The notes: a model not told the origin generated them from the sequence alone. A stretch of DNA of 64,000 nucleotides from Nonomuraea dietziae (GCF_014195505.1 NZ_JACIBV010000001.1:3782001-3846000); one strand, 5' to 3'; positions 54,680-64,000 are shown, counted from the first letter of the stretch. A program made the numbers and translations.

Positions 54680-56079
54680 GCGCGGGGGAAGGCGTCCAGC
54701 CCGGCCGTGACGAGCTGGTCGAGCAGCGGCGCGGGGGCGAAGGACGGGGACAGGTGCTCGGCGTAGAGGGCGCGCAGCCCGTCGCGCACCTTCGCCAGCC
54801 CGATGGACTCCATCAACTCGAAGGGCCCCTGTGGATACCCGCAGCCGAGCCGCATCGCCGCGTCGATGTCGGCGATGGAGGCGTATCCGGAGGAGTACAT
54901 GTGGACGGCGTCGTTCAGGTGGGCGTAGAGGAGCGCGTCGATCACGGACCTCCTGCACGGCACCGGCGTGTACCCGGCCACCCTCAGCAGGTCGCGGGCG
55001 CAGAGCACGGCTTGGCGGGAGGTCAGCACGGAGCCCGACAGCTCGGCGACCTTCCCCGTGACGCGCACCTGGACGACCCGCTCCCCGAGCGCGGCCTCGC
55101 CCACCCGCAGGACCACGTCGGGCTCCGCTGAATCCTTGAACCCCGCCGCGGCCAGCGTCGCCGCCAGTTCCTGCGACCCCTCGACGCGGACGGTGCTGGC
55201 CGCCGCCTTCTCGGGCGTGGACTCCGCGGCGGTCTCTCCGTAGAAGCCTCTGCCCGACTTGCGGCCGAGCCACCCCGCGGCCACGTAGGAGCGCAGCAGC
55301 GGCGAGGGGACGTGCCGTTCCGAGCGCGACTCCTCGAACAGCACGCCCATGATCTCGTAGGAGGTGTCGAGCCCGATCAGGTCGAGCAGGCTGAAGGGCC
55401 CCATCGGCAGGCCGACGCCGAGCCGCATGGCGTTGTCGATGTCGTCGCGGGCGGCCACGCCGTGGTCGAGGAGGGTGACCGCGTGGTTCAGGTACGGCAG
55501 CAGCAGCCTGTTGACGACGAACCCCGCCCTGTCGCCCACCGCGACCGGCGTCTTGCCGAGCCGTACGGCAAGGTCGGAGACGGAGGTGACGACGCCTGGC
55601 TCCGTGACCACGGTGCCGACGACCTCGACCAGGCCCATGACGGGAGCGGGGTTGAAGAAGTGCATGCCGACCACCCTGCCGGGGCGCCCCGTGGCGGCGG
55701 CCAGCGCGGTGACCTGCAGCGAGGAGGTGTTCGTCGCCAGGACCGCGGACGGCTTGCAGATCCTGTCGAGGTCGGTGAAGAGCGCGACCTTGTACTCCAT
55801 GACCTCGGGGATCGCCTCGACCACCAGGTCGGCGTCGCGCAGGTCGTCGCGCGACGTGGTGAGCGTCACCCTGGAAAGGATCTCCTCCCGCTCGCCGGCG
55901 GAGAGCCTGCCCTTCTCCAGCGCCCTTCCCGTGGACGCCTCCAGGTGCCCGAGCCCTCTGTCCAGGGCCTCCTGATCGGCCTCGACGCCGACCACCCTGA
56001 TCCCCGCTCTGGCGAAGACCTCCGCGATGCCGGCCCCCATCGTGCCGAGACCGACCACTCCCACCGTTTCGAACACCAT
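54676..56079 (-). CDS. 3-Hydroxyacyl-CoA dehydrogenase with two C-terminal domains
   Basis: A 467-residue enzyme that oxidises 3-hydroxyacyl-CoA with NAD+. [20 protein letters not shown] is the NAD-binding loop and [26 protein letters not shown] carry the catalytic region. [15 protein letters not shown] starts the first dimerisation domain and a second copy follows ([35 protein letters not shown]). This double-domain form resembles the PaaH/Hbd group used in aromatic (phenylacetate) or fatty-acid degradation. The ATG at 56079 starts the Rossmann fold; the frame is open upstream. Confidence 0.92.
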   Translation of the reverse strand: MVFETVGVVGLGTMGAGIAEVFARAGIRVVGVEADQEALDRGLGHLEASTGRALEKGRLSAGEREEILSRVTLTTSRDDLRDADLVVEAIPEVMEYKVALFTDLDRICKPSAVLATNTSSLQVTALAAATGRPGRVVGMHFFNPAPVMGLVEVVGTVVTEPGVVTSVSDLAVRLGKTPVAVGDRAGFVVNRLLLPYLNHAVTLLDHGVAARDDIDNAMRLGVGLPMGPFSLLDLIGLDTSYEIMGVLFEESRSERHVPSPLLRSYVAAGWLGRKSGRGFYGETAAESTPEKAAASTVRVEGSQELAATLAAAGFKDSAEPDVVLRVGEAALGERVVQVRVTGKVAELSGSVLTSRQAVLCARDLLRVAGYTPVPCRRSVIDALLYAHLNDAVHMYSSGYASIADIDAAMRLGCGYPQGPFELMESIGLAKVRDGLRALYAEHLSPSFAPAPLLDQLVTAGLDAFPRA

Positions 56080-56101
56080 GCGCCCAGTTTTCCAGAGCCG
56101 G

Positions 56102-56107
56102 TAGGGT
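56102..56107 (+). promoter_or_regulatory. -10 element TAGGGT, leaderless start of nucS
   Basis: TAGGGT, 8 nt, then the ATG at 56116. Confidence 0.5.
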
Positions 56108-56115
56108 TGGCCGTC

Positions 56116-56778
56116 ATGCGGCTGGTCATCGCGCGATGCAGCGTGGATTACATGGGAAGGCTCACGGCACACCTGCCGATGGCGCCGAGGCTCGTCCTCA
56201 TCAAGGCGGACGGCAGCGTGAGCATCCACGCTGACGACCGCGCGTTCAAGCCGCTCAACTGGATGAACCCGCCGTGCAAGCTCAAGGAGGACGGCCCGAC
56301 CTGGACCGTCACCCACGGCAAGACCGGCGAGAAGCTCGTGCTGACGATGGATGAGATCCTCCACGACTCCTCCCACGAGCTGGGCGTCGACCCCGGCCTG
56401 ATCAAGGACGGCGTCGAGGCACACCTGCAGGAGCTGCTGGCCGAGCACATCAGCACGCTGGGCGAGGGCTACACGCTGATCCGCAGGGAGTTCATGACGG
56501 CCATCGGCCCCGTCGACATCCTGTGCCGCGACTCCTCGGGCGCGACGGTCGCCGTGGAGATCAAGCGGCGCGGCGAGATCGACGGCGTCGAGCAGCTCAC
56601 CCGCTACCTCGAGCTGCTCAACCGCGATCCGCTGCTGGCCCCCGTGCGCGGTGTCTTCGCCGCTCAGGAGATCAAGCCGCAGGCCCGGGTGCTGGCGGCC
56701 GACCGCGGCATCGACTGCGTCACGCTCGACTACGCCGCCCTGCGCGGCATCGAGCCGGAGAACCCGACGCTGTTCTGA
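56116..56778 (+). CDS. nucS: Mismatch-specific endonuclease NucS (EndoMS)
   Basis: The 220-residue protein starts [16 protein letters not shown], with the N-terminal DNA-binding beta domain to about residue 115. The RecB-like nuclease domain carries [20 protein letters not shown] (D, E and K of the catalytic PD-(D/E)XK motif) and [12 protein letters not shown]. In actinobacteria, which lack MutS/MutL, NucS carries out non-canonical mismatch repair together with the sliding clamp. It is divergent from the dehydrogenase gene. Confidence 0.96.
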   Translation: MRLVIARCSVDYMGRLTAHLPMAPRLVLIKADGSVSIHADDRAFKPLNWMNPPCKLKEDGPTWTVTHGKTGEKLVLTMDEILHDSSHELGVDPGLIKDGVEAHLQELLAEHISTLGEGYTLIRREFMTAIGPVDILCRDSSGATVAVEIKRRGEIDGVEQLTRYLELLNRDPLLAPVRGVFAAQEIKPQARVLAADRGIDCVTLDYAALRGIEPENPTLF

Positions 56779-56790
56779 GCGGGCTCTCGC

Positions 56791-59700
56791 TCACCTCAGC
56801 CTGGACAGGATCTCCCCGATCCTGGCGCGGGCCGCTTCGTCGGCCGAACGGCCGGCGAAGTCCGTGCCCGCCTCCCGGCACTGGCGCACCGCCTCCTTCA
56901 GCTCGGCGCCGAGCGCCCTGCGCCGCTGGCCTGACGCCTGCGACATCTGCAGCCTGATCTCCTGCGCCCTGGCGAACAGCGCCTGGACCTCCTGCTCCAG
57001 CGCGTGGAGGTTGCCGGGGTCGGCCCTTCTGATCGAGCGCAACTCCTCGACCAGCGCCGTCAGCGCGCCCCCTCGCGCGTTGTGCGGCTGTACGACGGCG
57101 TAGACGACGAGCCTGCGGCGTTCCTCGACGGTCTCCTCGTCCGTCCAGGGCGACAGGTCGCGGGTGATGTCGGCCACACTGGCCCTGCCCGGCTCGGACG
57201 GGATCCATCGGGCGTAGCCTTCGAGCAGCCACACCCTGACGCGCGGGTCGTCGGTCCCGCCGCCCGCCAGGGCCCTCAGCCGCTCGACGGCCTCGGCGAA
57301 GCGCTCGCTGTCGAGAGCGAGCCTGACGAAGGCGAAGTCGACCTCGAGGCGGCCCGCCTCGCTGAAGGCCTCCTGGCGAGCCCTCCTCAGCACCGCGCCC
57401 GCCTCGGAGTAGCGCCCGAGAGCCGTGTGGAGCCTGGCCAGCATGCGGGCAGGGCCCGTGGCGCCAGGGAGCCTGGTGACCCATCTGGTCATCGCGGCGA
57501 CGGCCGCCTCGACCACGGGCCTGTCGGCCTCGTCCAGCTCCTCCGCCGCCTCGGCCAGCACCCGCAGCGCCGACGAGACCACCTCCTTGTAGACCTCGTC
57601 GGGCGAGTCGAGCAGCAGCAGGTAGTCGGCGGGCAGCTCGTTGCGCACCCACGACCTGGCGATGAGCGGGAACTGCCTGGCCAGCACCTCGTCGCCGGCC
57701 GTGCGCAGGTGCTCGAGCACCTTGGTCGCGGCCAGGTCGCGGGCCTGGTCGGCGATCGCGCCGTAGGCCCGCAGGAACTGGCGGGGCTCCATGCCGGGAG
57801 CGACCTGCTGGGCGGCGCGCAGGACGAAGTCGTCGTCGGGGTCGGGGCCGACCTCGTCGAGCAGGCGCAGGTTGCCGATCACGTCGCCTGAGTACTCGGT
57901 GCAGGGCCAGTCCGCGTCGTCGCGGTAGACGCCCTCCCTGATGCGGACCTTGAGCAGCAGCAGCCCCTTGACCCACTCCAGGTGGGCGGCGAGCTCCTCG
58001 TTGCCGGCGTGGGAGCGGGCCGGTCCCCTGTCGGCGGCCGCCTCGACGGCTTTCGCGCACAGCGCGGCGAAGGCGGGCCCCGCCGAGCCCGGCAGCTCGG
58101 CGCAGGCGCGCTCGACGAAGGCCAGCCTGCGCTCGCGGGCGGCGCGCACCTGCTCGGCCCCCGCCGACCGGTCCAGGCCCAGGACGATCGCGGGGTCGCG
58201 GTGGCAGATGATCCGGTTGAGCGCCTCCAGTCGCAGGTGGGCGGCCACGGCGACGGTCTTGGCCCTGCTGGCCAGGGCGAGCGGCACGGAGTCGAGGTCC
58301 TCCTCAGGGCCTGGGGGCTTCCTGCGCAGGCAGGCGGTCCCGAAGCCGCGGGTCAGCAGCTCGTGCAGCTCCGCCCGCCGTACGGCGTGCCCGTACGGGG
58401 CGCCCTCGGCCAGGTCGAGCAGGTAGTGCGCCACCAGGTAGGCCCGCCAGGCCGCGGTCGCGTGCGCGACGTCTCCCGCGCAGGTGTGGGCGACGGCGAG
58501 GTTGCGCAGCAGGGCCAGGTCGAGAGGGTTCCTGGCCAGCATCTGGTTCCAGACGGCCCTGGCCTGCCCGCCGCGTCCTGTGCGGTAGAGGGCCTCGGCT
58601 CTGGTCCCCTCCACGTAGTCGCGCAGCATCGCCACCGGTCCGGCTCGCAGGGCCGGGCCTGAGTAGGCGTCGAGGGTGGCGGCGGCCCGATCGAAGGTGG
58701 CCCGCAGCGCGTCGTCCGCCCTGGCCAGTGCCGCCCGGACCGGATCATCGGCGAAGGCCATGGGGCTCTCGGGCGTCTGAGGGGTCTCGCGGGTCTCAAC
58801 AGACTCGGGGGCGGCCACGGCCTCGGGCGGGAGAACGCTCGTGGGCTGCTGCCAGGGGGGAAGGAGGGCCAGCAGATCCAGGGCCTCGGCCGAGGGGATC
58901 GGCGCCGCTGCGGGGAACTGCTCGGCCACCGCCACGCACTTCTTGCCGACCTTCTTGGTCAGCGTGCCGCGCACCCCGCCCAGGGGGCCGATCACGTCCG
59001 TCAGCTGGTTCTCCCCGTTCTGCAGGAGCTGGCCGAACTCGGCGGCGGGAAGCGCCTGCTTGAGCCCTCGCAGCTCGGTCAGCGCGGCCTCCGCCCTGCT
59101 CTCGATCCTGCCGAGGACCTCGGTGAGCGTCTCGACGTCACCGGTGAGCAGGCTGTAGGTCTCGGCGTCCGACGGCTTCTGCCTGGCCCGCTTGCCGATC
59201 AGCGCCTTGACGCCGTTGCGCGCCTGTTCGAGCCGCTCTGCCACGGCCAGCACGGCGTCGAGCCGCTGCCGGGGGTCGCCCACCTCCTGCTGCTGGACGG
59301 CCTGCTTGGCCGTCGCCTCGCCCAGATGCGCGGGCGGTTCGGCGGTGAGCCTCGCGGTGGCCCGATCGAGCGCCTTGACCACGGCGTCGGGGTCGCCGCC
59401 CTCGAACCGTCTGGCCGCGGCGTGCGCCCCCAGGTCGGGAAAGCGCAGCGGACGGCGCAGCAGCCGCCGCTGGTGCAGGAGCGCCACCAGCACGCCGGGC
59501 AGCTCGCCTCCCGCCAGCGCCGCCGCCAGGGCCCCCGGCAGCTCCGCCTCGTCCGACTCGACCAGGTCGCAGACCAGCTCCAGCAGGTCGCGGGCGGCCC
59601 CCTCGTCCAGATGGGCGGCCAGCCGCCTGACGGTGGCCGCCGGATACCCGTAGACGATCCACTGGACGGCCAGGACCACGAACGCCGCCGCGCCGCCCGT

Positions 59701-60249
59701 CCTGTGGGCGGCCATCCCGGCGAGCAGTTCGAGCTCGGCGGTGAGGGCGTCCCTGGTGCGGCCGCTCGTGTCGCCCCTGAGCCTCGCCTCGGCCTCCAGG
59801 TCGTGGATCCCCGACCACCTCGACTCCTCGGAGGTGAGGTCGGCGCCGATGTGGGCGGCCCGCTCCCTGCGCGCGCCCGTGTAGCCCTGCTGCCCCTTCT
59901 CCCTAAGATCCAGCCACCTTTCCAGCACGCTCAGGTGCGCCCAGACCCGATGGCTTCCCGGCGCGAGCCTGGCGGCGAGCTCCAGCCAGAGGGCTGCCTG
60001 CTCGAACCGCTCGTGCGCCAGGTAGAGGCGGCCCAGGTGGTAGGCATGCTTGGGGTTGTCCACGTCGAGGTGGTGGGCGCGCCGCAGCAGGGCGATCGCC
60101 TCGGCGGGAGGCGTGTCGGGGTGCACGCCGAGCCGGAAGCTCGCCTCCACCAGGGCGTCCAGCTCCTCGTCGCTGAGCCGAAACCCCCTGTCGTACTTCC
60201 AGGCCAGCTCGTCGGCCACCTGTCTGAGCTCGGCCCTGCCCTGCCTCAT
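56791..60249 (-). CDS. Giant TPR/helical-repeat protein of the TIR operon
   Basis: A 1152-residue soluble protein, rich in alanine, leucine and arginine, with many helix pairs resembling tetratricopeptide repeats (for example AIALLRRAHHLDVDNPKHAY, YLAHERFEQAALWLELAARL, LARLHTALGRYSEAGAVLRR). A middle segment (about residues 375-460) looks coiled-coil, and a J-domain-like stretch (IVLGLDRSAGAEQVRAARER) occurs near residue 720 without an HPD motif. I see no enzyme motif. Its ATG overlaps the stop of the TIR gene (ATGA). Most likely a scaffold or sensor partner of the TIR protein. Confidence 0.7.
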   Translation of the reverse strand: MRQGRAELRQVADELAWKYDRGFRLSDEELDALVEASFRLGVHPDTPPAEAIALLRRAHHLDVDNPKHAYHLGRLYLAHERFEQAALWLELAARLAPGSHRVWAHLSVLERWLDLREKGQQGYTGARRERAAHIGADLTSEESRWSGIHDLEAEARLRGDTSGRTRDALTAELELLAGMAAHRTGGAAAFVVLAVQWIVYGYPAATVRRLAAHLDEGAARDLLELVCDLVESDEAELPGALAAALAGGELPGVLVALLHQRRLLRRPLRFPDLGAHAAARRFEGGDPDAVVKALDRATARLTAEPPAHLGEATAKQAVQQQEVGDPRQRLDAVLAVAERLEQARNGVKALIGKRARQKPSDAETYSLLTGDVETLTEVLGRIESRAEAALTELRGLKQALPAAEFGQLLQNGENQLTDVIGPLGGVRGTLTKKVGKKCVAVAEQFPAAAPIPSAEALDLLALLPPWQQPTSVLPPEAVAAPESVETRETPQTPESPMAFADDPVRAALARADDALRATFDRAAATLDAYSGPALRAGPVAMLRDYVEGTRAEALYRTGRGGQARAVWNQMLARNPLDLALLRNLAVAHTCAGDVAHATAAWRAYLVAHYLLDLAEGAPYGHAVRRAELHELLTRGFGTACLRRKPPGPEEDLDSVPLALASRAKTVAVAAHLRLEALNRIICHRDPAIVLGLDRSAGAEQVRAARERRLAFVERACAELPGSAGPAFAALCAKAVEAAADRGPARSHAGNEELAAHLEWVKGLLLLKVRIREGVYRDDADWPCTEYSGDVIGNLRLLDEVGPDPDDDFVLRAAQQVAPGMEPRQFLRAYGAIADQARDLAATKVLEHLRTAGDEVLARQFPLIARSWVRNELPADYLLLLDSPDEVYKEVVSSALRVLAEAAEELDEADRPVVEAAVAAMTRWVTRLPGATGPARMLARLHTALGRYSEAGAVLRRARQEAFSEAGRLEVDFAFVRLALDSERFAEAVERLRALAGGGTDDPRVRVWLLEGYARWIPSEPGRASVADITRDLSPWTDEETVEERRRLVVYAVVQPHNARGGALTALVEELRSIRRADPGNLHALEQEVQALFARAQEIRLQMSQASGQRRRALGAELKEAVRQCREAGTDFAGRSADEAARARIGEILSRLR

Positions 60250-61910
60250 GACGCCCCTTCCCCGGGTGGCACCTCATCCGGGGGCAGCACGTCGATGACG
60301 GGCACCACGGTGATCCCGCGCGGCCCCGTCATCGCCAGGTGCTCGCCGTCAGGGGAGATCGCCAGCGCTCCCGCTTCCGTGGTGTAGACGACGCGCCCGT
60401 CGCGGGCCAGCGCCCGCGTGCCGCCCGGGTAGTCCAGCACGACCGTCTTTCCCCACCGGTCGGCTCCGACGGGCCGCGCGCCCGCCGGAATCCTGAACGC
60501 CGCCCTGACGGCGAGCTCGGCGTCGAACCACAGCCCTGTGCCGTCCTCGTGCACGATCACGGTCAGCGACTCCCCCATCCAGGCGCCCGCGATCGGGCCC
60601 GATCCCAGCTGGTCCCTGATCATGCGCGGCGGGTCGAGGTCGACCCTGTACACGTGCCGCTCCCCCACCACGACCGCGCAGCCCTCGTGCCCGCGCAACC
60701 CCCTGATCAGCGGCTCCACCTCGTGCTCGGCCACGAGGTCGGTCTTGTCGTAGACCGCGAGCCGCCCGTCGTGCCCCGCCACCAGCAGCACCCCCTCGTG
60801 GACGGCCAGCGCCTGAACGCCCGCCGGATGCCGCAGGTGCGGCGCGGGCGGCTGGCCCGCAGAGACGGTCCAGATCTGGCCGTTCCACATGCCCGCGTAG
60901 AGGGTGTCGCCCTCGAAGGCCAGCGCCCCCGGAACGGTGAGCCCCTTGCCCGGCGCGTCGAACACCGTGGTGGGCGGGGTCAGCACCACCCTGCCCGTCC
61001 AGTCGGCCACGGCGAGGCAGGTCGCGCCGGTGGCGGTCAGTCTGGGGCCGGTCCGCAGCTCGACGTGTTCGCTCTGGCCGTACCGGCTGAGCACGAGCGC
61101 CTCGTCGGAGCAGACGGCAAGGGCCTGCCCGTCGGGCAGGAACACCGGCTGCCCCCGTACGGCCATGCGGGTGCCGTGGGCCGCGGGCGGGCGCGTGGCC
61201 TGCGCCCTGACCTCGAAGGCGTCACTCACGCCCGGCTCGTGGCCCGGCGCCTCGGCGACGAGACGAACCAGCGGGGTGGGGGCGGTGAAGGACAGGTCCG
61301 TGAAGGCGGCCACCCCCGCCCTCGCCCTCATGGTCAGCGTGCCGTTGAGCCCCACGCTCGCCGGCTCGGCCCTGATCGTCACCTGCTCGGCGAAGTCGTC
61401 GTCGACTCTCACCTCACAGGTGGCGGTGAGGCTGGCGTAGACGGTGCCGGGCGGGCGGCTGACCGCGAGCGCGCGCCTGACCGGCCTGGTGGTGAGCCCG
61501 AGCAGGTCACGCAGCCGCTCGGACCAGTCGGGATTGGTGACCGGCAGGTACTGGATGTGGCTCGCCGTGATGGGGATCTCGCTGACCTGCTCGAGCAGCA
61601 CGGGGATGATCCAGCCCGGCGGCGCGTCGCGCACGTTGAGCGCCTCGGTCAGCTCGTTGCGGCACATGTGCTTGTTGAAGTAGGCCCTGGAGTAGAGCGG
61701 CACGAAGAACCTGCTGTGCCTGATGCCCTCTCTCAGCGCCTGCGCCCAGTCGGCCCCCGGCCTGATGCCCTCCTTCGACTCGTCGAGGAAGACGACGGGC
61801 GTGCGGTCGTCGCTCGTCCTGTGCCTGCGCAGGTAGTCGCGCAGCTTCTCCGCCTCGCGGTACTCCTCGTGCGCGTAGCTGAGGAAGATGTCCCATCGGT
61901 GGCCTGCCAT
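60246..61910 (-). CDS. TIR-domain protein with beta-sandwich and beta-propeller
   Basis: A 554-residue protein. Residues 1-140 are a TIR domain: WDIFLSYAHEEYREAEKLRD opens it, VVFLDESKEGIRPGADWAQAL follows, and E86 in HMCRNELTEAL is the position of the catalytic glutamate of TIR NADases. Residues about 150-245 form an immunoglobulin-like beta-sandwich (VRVDDDFAEQVTIRAEPASV). Residues 250-545 contain repeated WD40/NHL-like blades (ALAVCSDEALVLSRYG, TLYAGMWNGQIWTV, LLVAGHDGRLAVYD, ALAISPDGEHLAMTG). It shares one base with the upstream stop (TGATG) and overlaps the downstream gene. Confidence 0.85.
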   Translation of the reverse strand: MAGHRWDIFLSYAHEEYREAEKLRDYLRRHRTSDDRTPVVFLDESKEGIRPGADWAQALREGIRHSRFFVPLYSRAYFNKHMCRNELTEALNVRDAPPGWIIPVLLEQVSEIPITASHIQYLPVTNPDWSERLRDLLGLTTRPVRRALAVSRPPGTVYASLTATCEVRVDDDFAEQVTIRAEPASVGLNGTLTMRARAGVAAFTDLSFTAPTPLVRLVAEAPGHEPGVSDAFEVRAQATRPPAAHGTRMAVRGQPVFLPDGQALAVCSDEALVLSRYGQSEHVELRTGPRLTATGATCLAVADWTGRVVLTPPTTVFDAPGKGLTVPGALAFEGDTLYAGMWNGQIWTVSAGQPPAPHLRHPAGVQALAVHEGVLLVAGHDGRLAVYDKTDLVAEHEVEPLIRGLRGHEGCAVVVGERHVYRVDLDPPRMIRDQLGSGPIAGAWMGESLTVIVHEDGTGLWFDAELAVRAAFRIPAGARPVGADRWGKTVVLDYPGGTRALARDGRVVYTTEAGALAISPDGEHLAMTGPRGITVVPVIDVLPPDEVPPGEGAS

Positions 61911-63700
61911 CAGGAGATCTGCCTCTTGATCCGGCGGATGGCCTGGTCGAGGTCGTCCAGGCGTCTGACGGTGTCGGGGTTGGCCGAGGAGCGCACCCCG
62001 GGGATCTCAGAGGCGATCGCGTCGAGCTCCTGCGACAGCCGCCAGCGGTCCGGCGGCCGTCCCTCGAACAGGGCGTTGAAGCGCACGACCAGATCCTGCT
62101 CGCCGAGCGCCGCCATGGCCTGGCGGATGGCGGCCGTCAGATCGTCGAAGTGCTTCCTGCCGACGTCGGCGTCGCGTGCCCTGCGGCGCACCTTTCCGTC
62201 GAGCGCGCTCAGCCGGGCCCTGAGCCGCGAGCCCGGTACCCCTCTCGCCTGCGACATGATCTGCCCGAACTCCTCGCTCAGCTGCGCGAACTCCATGAGC
62301 TCGAGCACGTCGATGAGGTTGGTCCGCACGGCCTCGCTGAGCCGTTCGAGCGTGGCCTCGCCGGCGGGGGTGAGCATCCTCTGGTGCAGCCCTGGGACCT
62401 CCTCGCCGAGCGCCCGTAGCCGCTGCGCCATCTGGTCCAGGCTCTCGGCGGTGTGCCCCTCGGCTGGAACGTGCTCCAGGATCGCGTTGAACCGCAGGAC
62501 CAACGGGTTGATCAGCTGCGCCTCCCGCTGGGCCATGATGGCCTGGCGCAGCTCGGCCGCCTGCGCGATCGTGGGATCGCGCAGTGCGATCTCGACCGCC
62601 CTGCCGGAGCGGACGGTGTCGCCGCCGCGCAGGTAGAGGCAGAGCGCGTAGAGGAAGTTCATCCAGGGGAAGAGCGGCACGTAGCCGAGCGCGGCCGTCA
62701 GCAGCGGCTCCGCCTGCTCCATCCTGCCCTCGTTGAGCAGCGTGAGAGCGATCGAGGCCTCCTGCTCGGCGATCAGGGAGTAGAGGTCCTCCGCCCTGTC
62801 GAAGGGCACCTTCGGCGCGGCCAGGCGGCCCGTCGCCGCCAGCTCCGCGAGGTAGTCGTCGAGGTCACGGGCCACGGGCAGGCCGCGCCACCTGGGCTCG
62901 AGGCGGCGCAGCTCGGCGAGGGCCCGCTCGTAGCCGCCCGTCTTGAACGCGTCGAGCGCCGCCGCCGCCCTCGGCCGCAGCAGCATGATCCGCAGCCGCC
63001 GGGCCAGGGCCTCGACGGGGGCTCTGTCCTGCTCGGCGACGGCCAGGCCGCCCTCGACGACCGCGAGGGCCTCCTCGGCGGCGCCGGTGGAGGCCAGCGA
63101 GATGGCCAGCACCTGGTAGCAGGAGCCCTCCTCGGGGGCCAGCTCGATGAACTCGCGCATGCGGGCGGTGGCCGCGCCCCTGTCGGCCTGGGCCAGCGCG
63201 GCGAACTCGATCACCTCGGACGGTGTGAGCACCCGCCGCAGCTCGGCACGCAGCTGCCGCACCTGCTCGGCCAGCTCCTCGGCCAGTGGCTCGTCGCGCA
63301 GCGGCCTGAGCAGGCGCAGGGCGTGACGCAGGCCGTCACCTCCCTTGCCGTAGTGGCAGCAGGCCGTCAGGTAGCGGCCCTCCTGGTGCCGGGGGGCCAG
63401 CTCGAGCAGCTCGTCGAGCAGCTCGAGCGCCAGGTCGTAGGAGCCGCTGGCGACGTTCACCCTGGCGTCCTGGAGCAGCCCCTCCTCCTCCGACTCGATG
63501 ACCAGGCTCAGGTCGGCCACGGACTGGTCGGCGAGCTTGATGCGCAGCCCCTCGCCCCTGCCCTCCTCGGCCATGCGCCTGCGCAGCTCGCTCACCTTGG
63601 AGTCGAGCTCGGCGTTCAGGTCGCTCTCCCTGGTGACGGGGGCGATCTCCACGACGGGCGTGCGCAGCGTCGCTACCGGCTTGATCTCGTGGAGCGTCAC
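61910..63700 (-). CDS. Helical-repeat and coiled-coil protein of the TIR operon
   Basis: A 596-residue cytoplasmic protein. An N-terminal coiled coil (about 25-70, LNAELDSKVSELRRRMAEEG) is followed by TPR-like helix pairs (LALELLDELLELAPRHQEGR, ALAVVEGGLAVAEQDRAPVE). The C-terminal 200 residues contain a duplicated unit of about 60 residues, each beginning LRFNAILEHVP (near 395) or VRFNALFEGRP (near 535) and ending in a LERLSEAV- or LDDLDQAI-type helix. Not recognised as a known family. The GTG at 63700 follows GAGGAC. It starts 12 bp after the small gene and touches the TIR gene. Confidence 0.65.
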   Translation of the reverse strand: MTLHEIKPVATLRTPVVEIAPVTRESDLNAELDSKVSELRRRMAEEGRGEGLRIKLADQSVADLSLVIESEEEGLLQDARVNVASGSYDLALELLDELLELAPRHQEGRYLTACCHYGKGGDGLRHALRLLRPLRDEPLAEELAEQVRQLRAELRRVLTPSEVIEFAALAQADRGAATARMREFIELAPEEGSCYQVLAISLASTGAAEEALAVVEGGLAVAEQDRAPVEALARRLRIMLLRPRAAAALDAFKTGGYERALAELRRLEPRWRGLPVARDLDDYLAELAATGRLAAPKVPFDRAEDLYSLIAEQEASIALTLLNEGRMEQAEPLLTAALGYVPLFPWMNFLYALCLYLRGGDTVRSGRAVEIALRDPTIAQAAELRQAIMAQREAQLINPLVLRFNAILEHVPAEGHTAESLDQMAQRLRALGEEVPGLHQRMLTPAGEATLERLSEAVRTNLIDVLELMEFAQLSEEFGQIMSQARGVPGSRLRARLSALDGKVRRRARDADVGRKHFDDLTAAIRQAMAALGEQDLVVRFNALFEGRPPDRWRLSQELDAIASEIPGVRSSANPDTVRRLDDLDQAIRRIKRQIS

Positions 63701-63712
63701 GTGGTCCTCGTT

Positions 63713-64000
63713 TCACATGGGGAGATCGTCGGCGTCGGGGTCGGGCACGTGACCGAGCACGCGTTCGGCCACGTCCCTGCAGAGCTGGTACTCCTGCTCC
63801 TGGTCCACCTTGACGAGCAGGAGCAGGACCCTGCCGATGCTGGACTGCTCGAACAGGCGCTGGTCGTCGGGTTGCGGGCGGTGGGTGACCGGCTCGAGCC
63901 TGTCGAGCAGGCGCTCACGGTCGAGCCGCCTCCGCCTGGCCGCCGCCGTGGTGCCGCGCAGGGGTTCGAGGGCGGCGCCCGGGTTGAACCTGTCAGCCAT
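63713..64000 (-). CDS. Small helical protein at the head of the TIR operon (may extend past the window)
   Basis: Ninety-five residues: MADRFNPGAALEPLRGTTAA, an arginine-rich helix (RRRRLDRERLLDRLEP), and an acidic end (DPDADDLPM). Its first in-window Met codon is the last three bases of the window, so the true start could be further upstream. It precedes the repeat protein by 12 bp and belongs to the same operon. No family is recognised. Confidence 0.5.
   Translation of the reverse strand: MADRFNPGAALEPLRGTTAAARRRRLDRERLLDRLEPVTHRPQPDDQRLFEQSSIGRVLLLLVKVDQEQEYQLCRDVAERVLGHVPDPDADDLPM

Noticed and set aside
56791..61910. TIR operon as the FxSxx-COOH (FxsA/B/C) or Thoeris system
   Set aside because: No radical-SAM enzyme, FxSxx peptide, or ThsA-type sirtuin/SLOG partner is visible; the domain mix differs.

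Overview
The window is 64 kb of very GC-rich, gene-dense chromosome from an actinobacterium. The codon use, GTG/TTG starts, leaderless promoters, NucS, the Mec-CysO-CysM system and the gene order all fit Actinomycetota. Several blocks keep the order seen in Mycobacterium tuberculosis: pncB-clpS-DUF2017-mec-cysO-cysM-murI-MBL-rph-rdgB (compare Rv1330c to Rv1341), and thioredoxin/TPR-thiolase-methylmalonyl-CoA epimerase-nucS (compare Rv1324 to Rv1321). I would guess the order Streptosporangiales, but the sequence alone does not prove it. Almost all of it looks like vertically inherited core genome, with one insertion sequence and a few accessory modules.

Layout. 1-5 kb: an acyl-CoA ligase fragment, then on the minus strand a tandem glycine riboswitch driving gcvT-gcvH-sdaA (glycine cleavage plus serine deamination), a tRNA-Leu(UAG) and a Bcp peroxiredoxin. 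5-9 kb: small envelope proteins and a PLP enzyme. 9-14 kb: a NarL-type two-component system next to a MacB/FtsX-type ABC exporter. 14-15 kb: a papain-fold toxin-like protein with its probable immunity protein. 15-17 kb: a membrane-anchored sulfite-oxidase-type molybdoenzyme. 17-28 kb: rdgB-rph-MBL-murI, a thioesterase, DUF3352, then cysM-cysO-mec (sulfur-carrier cysteine synthesis), DUF2017-clpS, pncB and pncA (NAD salvage). 28-38 kb: a repeat-bearing unknown gene, a repeat spacer, a superfamily 2 helicase, two MFS transporters (one with a frameshift), a secreted metalloprotease, DUF3039, and a TetR/MFS divergon. 38-46 kb: an LPXTG-like envelope protein, malic enzyme, a secreted PI-PLC-like enzyme, a cytidylate-kinase-like protein, CnoX-like thioredoxin-TPR, MarR and membrane proteins. 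46.4-47.5 kb: a complete IS481-family element. 47.5-56.8 kb: thiolase, epimerase, a DivIVA/FilP-like coiled coil, an AI-2E-family permease, a frameshifted hydrolase, an SDR, a fused 3-hydroxyacyl-CoA dehydrogenase, and nucS. 56.8-64 kb: a tightly coupled four-gene operon running off the right edge (small protein, repeat/coiled-coil protein, TIR-beta-propeller protein, 1152-residue repeat protein). This operon is the best candidate for an undescribed system.

Regulation. At least sixteen genes have a TANNNT hexamer ending 6-8 nt upstream of an ATG or GTG with no ribosome-binding site between. This is the leaderless-transcript arrangement, and it fixes many start codons. A leaderless 23-codon ORF ending in Tyr-Asp-Cys-Arg precedes cysO and may be a leader peptide. 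Two genes (an MFS transporter and an alpha/beta hydrolase) each carry one extra base in a short G/C run, which may be mutation or assembly error.
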